This document shows, in pieces, positions 8,507 to 15,711 of a stretch of DNA of 15,711 nt. Made by a program: the position numbers and the translations under genes. The notes beneath the pieces were generated by a model. The model ran no database searches and was not told the origin of the DNA. It saw only the letters and a program-made list of their open reading frames with translations. The DNA is from CAVPEW01 sp050247895. Lineage in GTDB: Bacteria; Actinomycetota; Acidimicrobiia; Acidimicrobiales; VFJN01. The DNA lies in assembly GCA_050247895.1 (NCBI GenBank), contig JBFWTJ010000064.1, positions 1 through 15,711 on the forward strand, written 5' to 3'. Position 1 is the first letter of the stretch; every line of letters starts with the position of its first letter.

Positions 8507-10171
8507 ATGAGCGATGCGCGCCCCGAGCACGTCGACGCGATCGTGGTCGGCTCCGGCTTCGGGGGGTCGGTCGCCGCGGCCCGCCTGGCCGAGGCGGGCC
8601 GATCGGTGGTGCTGCTCGAACGGGGCAAGCCCTGGCCGCCGGGCAGCTTCCCCCGCAGCCCCCGCGGGGTCGTCGGCAACATGTGGGACCCCAGCGCGGG
8701 GCTGCACGGGCTGTTCGACATCTGGTCGTTCCGTGGCATCGAGGCCGTCGTGTCCTCGGGCCTGGGCGGGGGCTCGCTCATCTACGCCAACGTCCTGCTG
8801 CGCAAGGACGAGCGGTGGTTCGTCGACGAGATGCGCTCGGCAAGCCGCCGGGAGCGCTGGCCGCTGACCTACGCCGACCTCGAACCCCACTACGAGCGGG
8901 TCGAGGCCGTCCTGCGGCCCACCCCCAGCCCCTACGACTCGCCCAAGGCGGTGGCCTTCCACGCCGCGGCCCGGCGGCGCGGCCTCGACGTCGAACGCCC
9001 GCCCCTGGCGGTGACCTTCGCCCCGCCCGGGGGCGGGCCCGTGCCCGGCGCGCCGCTGGGCAGCGACAACGTCCACGGCACCCCCCGCCAGACCTGCCGG
9101 CTGTGCGGCGAGTGCGACATCGGCTGCAACTACGGGGCTAAGAACACCTTGGACCTCACCTTCCTGTCGAGCACCGCGGTGCGCCGCCACGTCGAGGTCC
9201 GCACGCGCAGCGAGGTCCGCGGCATCGAACCGGATCCCCGGGGCGGCTACCTGGTGCGCTACGTCCGCCACGACCCCGACCGGGAGGGCCGGCCGACCCG
9301 CACCTCCGCGCTGCCCCTGCACGAGGTCCACGCCGACCGCCTGGTGATGGCGGCCGGCACGCTGGGCACCACCTACCTGCTCCTGCGGAACCGGGCCGCC
9401 TTCCCCCGGCTCGGGCCCCGCCTGGGCACCGGGTTCAACGGCAACGGCGACCTCCTGTCGTTCGTCCGGGGTGCCCCGGGCGTGCTCGACCCCAGCGACG
9501 GACCGGTGATCACGACCCGCGTCCGGGTGCCCGACCGCGTCGACGGCGGCAGCGGCCCGGGCTTCTACGTGCAGGACGGAGGGTTCCCCGAGCTGCTCAG
9601 CTGGGCGGTCACCACGCAACCCACCCTGGCCCGGCTGACCCGGATCTTCCGCTTCGCCGCGGTGCGGCTCTGGGCCCGGGCCACCGGGGACCCGCGCAGC
9701 GTCCTGTCCAACGAGCTGGCCACCGTCCTCGGGCGACAGGCCACGGCCCACAGCATGGTCATGCTCGGCATGGGCCGCGACGTGCCCGACGGGAACATGC
9801 GGCTGCGGGACGGCTGGCTGGACGTCGACTGGACGACCAAGACGTCGCTGCCCTACTTCCGCCGCGTCCGCGACGAGATGGCCGGCCTGGCCACGGCCAT
9901 GGGCGGCAGCCTGCGGACCACGCCGATCTGGAACCCCATGGGGTGGTTCCGGCGGGTCATCACCGTCCACCCCCTGGGCGGCTGCCCGATGGGCGCCGAC
10001 CCGTCCGACGGCGTGGTCGACGACCACGGCGAGGTCTTCGGCTACCCCGGCCTGTTCGTGGTCGACGGCTCGGCCATGCCCGGGCCCGTGGGCCCCAACC
10101 CGTCGCTCACCATCGCCGCGTTCGCCGACCGGGCCGCCGAGCGCTTTGCCCAGCCGGTGGTGGGCGCGTGA
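8507..10171 (+). CDS. GMC-family FAD oxidoreductase, cholesterol-oxidase-like
   Basis: This 554-residue protein is a glucose-methanol-choline family flavoenzyme. It has the N-terminal Rossmann motif GSGFGG (15-20) with ribose-binding Glu38, the flavin region SSGLGGGSLIYANV, and the C-terminal active-site pair His488 (HPLGGCPMG) and Asn531 (GPNPSLTI), the His/Asn arrangement of cholesterol oxidases. A CRLCGECDIGC cluster (Cys197, 200, 203, 207) followed by GAKNTLDLTFL is shared, as I recall, by the actinobacterial ChoD-like branch; it has iron-sulfur-type spacing, but whether it binds metal is unclear. There is no signal peptide, so it is probably cytoplasmic or peripheral to the membrane. The ATG lies 16 bases after the small membrane-protein gene, and 19 bases separate its end from the patatin gene. 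The likely reaction is oxidation of a sterol or other hydrophobic alcohol; the substrate is not shown by the sequence. Confidence 0.9.
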   Translation: MSDARPEHVDAIVVGSGFGGSVAAARLAEAGRSVVLLERGKPWPPGSFPRSPRGVVGNMWDPSAGLHGLFDIWSFRGIEAVVSSGLGGGSLIYANVLLRKDERWFVDEMRSASRRERWPLTYADLEPHYERVEAVLRPTPSPYDSPKAVAFHAAARRRGLDVERPPLAVTFAPPGGGPVPGAPLGSDNVHGTPRQTCRLCGECDIGCNYGAKNTLDLTFLSSTAVRRHVEVRTRSEVRGIEPDPRGGYLVRYVRHDPDREGRPTRTSALPLHEVHADRLVMAAGTLGTTYLLLRNRAAFPRLGPRLGTGFNGNGDLLSFVRGAPGVLDPSDGPVITTRVRVPDRVDGGSGPGFYVQDGGFPELLSWAVTTQPTLARLTRIFRFAAVRLWARATGDPRSVLSNELATVLGRQATAHSMVMLGMGRDVPDGNMRLRDGWLDVDWTTKTSLPYFRRVRDEMAGLATAMGGSLRTTPIWNPMGWFRRVITVHPLGGCPMGADPSDGVVDDHGEVFGYPGLFVVDGSAMPGPVGPNPSLTIAAFADRAAERFAQPVVGA

Positions 10172-10174
10172 ACC

Positions 10175-10181
10175 AGGAGGG
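10175..10181 (+). promoter_or_regulatory. Ribosome binding site of the patatin-like gene
   Basis: AGGAGGG, a full Shine-Dalgarno match, lies nine bases before GTG at 10191 (a second in-frame GTG follows at 10194). It fixes the start of the patatin gene; the open frame reaches 45 bases further upstream into the oxidoreductase gene without support. Confidence 0.8.
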
Positions 10182-11668
10182 ACCGGCACCGTGGTGACCA
10201 GAGCGTTGATCCTCGCCGGCGGCGGCATGAAGGTGGCCTTCCAGGCCGGCGTGCTGCAGGTCTGGCTCGACGAGGCCGGGATCGAGTTCGACCTCGCCGA
10301 CGGGGCCAGCGGGGGGACCCTCAACCTGGCCCAGTGGTGCCAGGGGCGCTCGGGCACCGAGATCGCCGACGGGTGGCGCACGATGCGGCCGCTGCGGGCC
10401 GTCCAGCCCGACTGGCCGTCGTGGCTGGCCCTCCCGCTGTCACGGGGACTGTTCCGCCTCGACCGGTTCCGGACCGAGGACCTCCACCGCTGGGGCCTGG
10501 ACTGGGAGCGGATCCGGACTTCGGAGCGCCCGGCCACCTTCAACGTGTGGAACGTGACGCGCCAGCGGCTGGAGGCGATCCCCCACCGGGAGATGACCGA
10601 GGATCTGCTGGTGGCGGCCATCTCCCTGCCCACCTGGTTCCCCCCGGTGCGCGTCGGCGACGACCTGTACGTGGACTCGGTCTTCGCCACCGATGCCAAC
10701 GTCGAGGAGGCGATCCGGGCCGGCGCCGACGAGCTGTGGGTGGTCTGGACCGTGAGCCGCCAGGGCCGCTGGCGGCCCGGCCCCGTCAACCAGTACTTCT
10801 CCACGATCGAGGCCGCGGCCAACAGCCGCCTCGATGCCGTCCTGGCCCGGATCGAGGCCAGCAACGCGGCCATCGCGGCCGGCGGCACGGGGGAGTTCGG
10901 CCGGCCGCTGCGCGTGCGGCTGCTCCGAGCCGAGGTCCCGGTCCACTACCTGTTGGCCTTCTCGGGCGACCGGCTGGCCGAGTGCGTCGAGCTGGGTGTG
11001 GCCACGGCCCGGGCGTGGTGCCAGCGCGAGGAGGTCGAGCTCGGCCCCGCGACGCGCTCCCAGGTGGTCCGGGCCGAGCCGGTCACGCTGACCTTCCGGG
11101 AGCGGATGGCCGGCCACGTCGGCGTGGGCGCGGCGGACTACGCGCAGGGCGAGGCCCGCGGACGCCTCGACGGGTCGACGTTGGCCCTGCGCCTGTCGAT
11201 GCAGGTCGACGACCTCGAGGCCTTCCTGCACGACCCGGCCCACGAGGGGACCTTCGAGGGAACGTTGGATGCCCCGGTCTTCGGCGGGGTCCGACCCTGC
11301 ACCGGCTGGTTCAACCTGCTGCCCGACCTCGAGCCGGTCCTGCGCAAGGAGATGCGCTACCGGGTGCACTTCACCGACGCCACCGGCCGTCCGCTGACCA
11401 TGACCGGGGTGAAGGAGGTCTTCGACGACCCGGGCCGCGACTTCTGGTCCGACACCACCACGTTCCTGACCACGATCCACCGGGGCCACCTGGAGGCCGG
11501 ACCCGTGCCCGCCGACGTGGAGGAGGTCGCCCGCGGGGTCCTGCGCCTCACCGTCCTCGACTTCGCCCGCCAGCTCACCACCTTCCGGGCCCGGGGCCGG
11601 GGGGTCGTGCGGGGCACCGCGGCGCTGGTCCGCTTCGACCGGATGTTCCTGGGCAAGCTCTTCGAGGT

Positions 11669-15711
<4,043 letters not shown>

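Noticed and set aside
8207..10888. 893-codon minus-strand open frame opposite the GMC and patatin genes
   Set aside because: No recognisable domain, and both plus-strand genes have clear motifs and ribosome binding sites.

Overview
The window comes from a very GC-rich actinobacterium. The strongest sign is RpoC: it begins to be visible a few residues after its start and carries the charged, Glu/Lys/Arg-rich coiled insertion typical of actinobacterial beta-prime subunits. The proteins look more like the deep-branching class Acidimicrobiia than like Streptomyces or Mycobacterium, but that placement is a judgement from memory and only moderately secure.

Two kinds of DNA are interleaved. The minus strand carries core information genes, read right to left: rpoC (running off the right edge), then, after a 6.7 kb interruption, the str operon rpsL-rpsG-fusA-tuf followed by rpsJ, the usual first gene of the S10 operon. 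These are standard translation and transcription genes with intact motifs. rpsL and rpsG overlap as TGATG. A candidate sigma-70-type promoter sits just upstream of rpsL.

Between rpoC and rpsL, on the opposite strand, lie four tightly packed genes that look like one operon: a 1024-residue class III nucleotidyl cyclase fused to a STAND-type ATPase and a helical repeat region; a 142-residue likely membrane protein; a GMC oxidoreductase of the cholesterol-oxidase-like type with a CxxCxxCxxxC cluster; and a patatin-like acyl hydrolase with a large C-terminal domain. Overlaps and gaps of -13, 16 and 19 bases suggest co-expression. My reading is a lipid or sterol oxidation and hydrolysis unit linked to a signalling ATPase. 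The pathway is inferred.

Three points deserve attention. The tuf gene switches to a codon style (TTG, GCG, GTG, ACG, GGT, CGT, GAT, CAT) unlike all its neighbours, with the change occurring inside both ends of the gene. The rpoC frame has no stop where expected: it runs through a perfect 15-bp hairpin that looks like the shared terminator and ends inside the convergent patatin gene. The four-gene unit may be a split version of the large fused GMC/hydrolase proteins of other actinobacteria.

No stretch over 300 bases lacks a gene. No tRNA, rRNA, CRISPR array, insertion sequence or integrase was seen.
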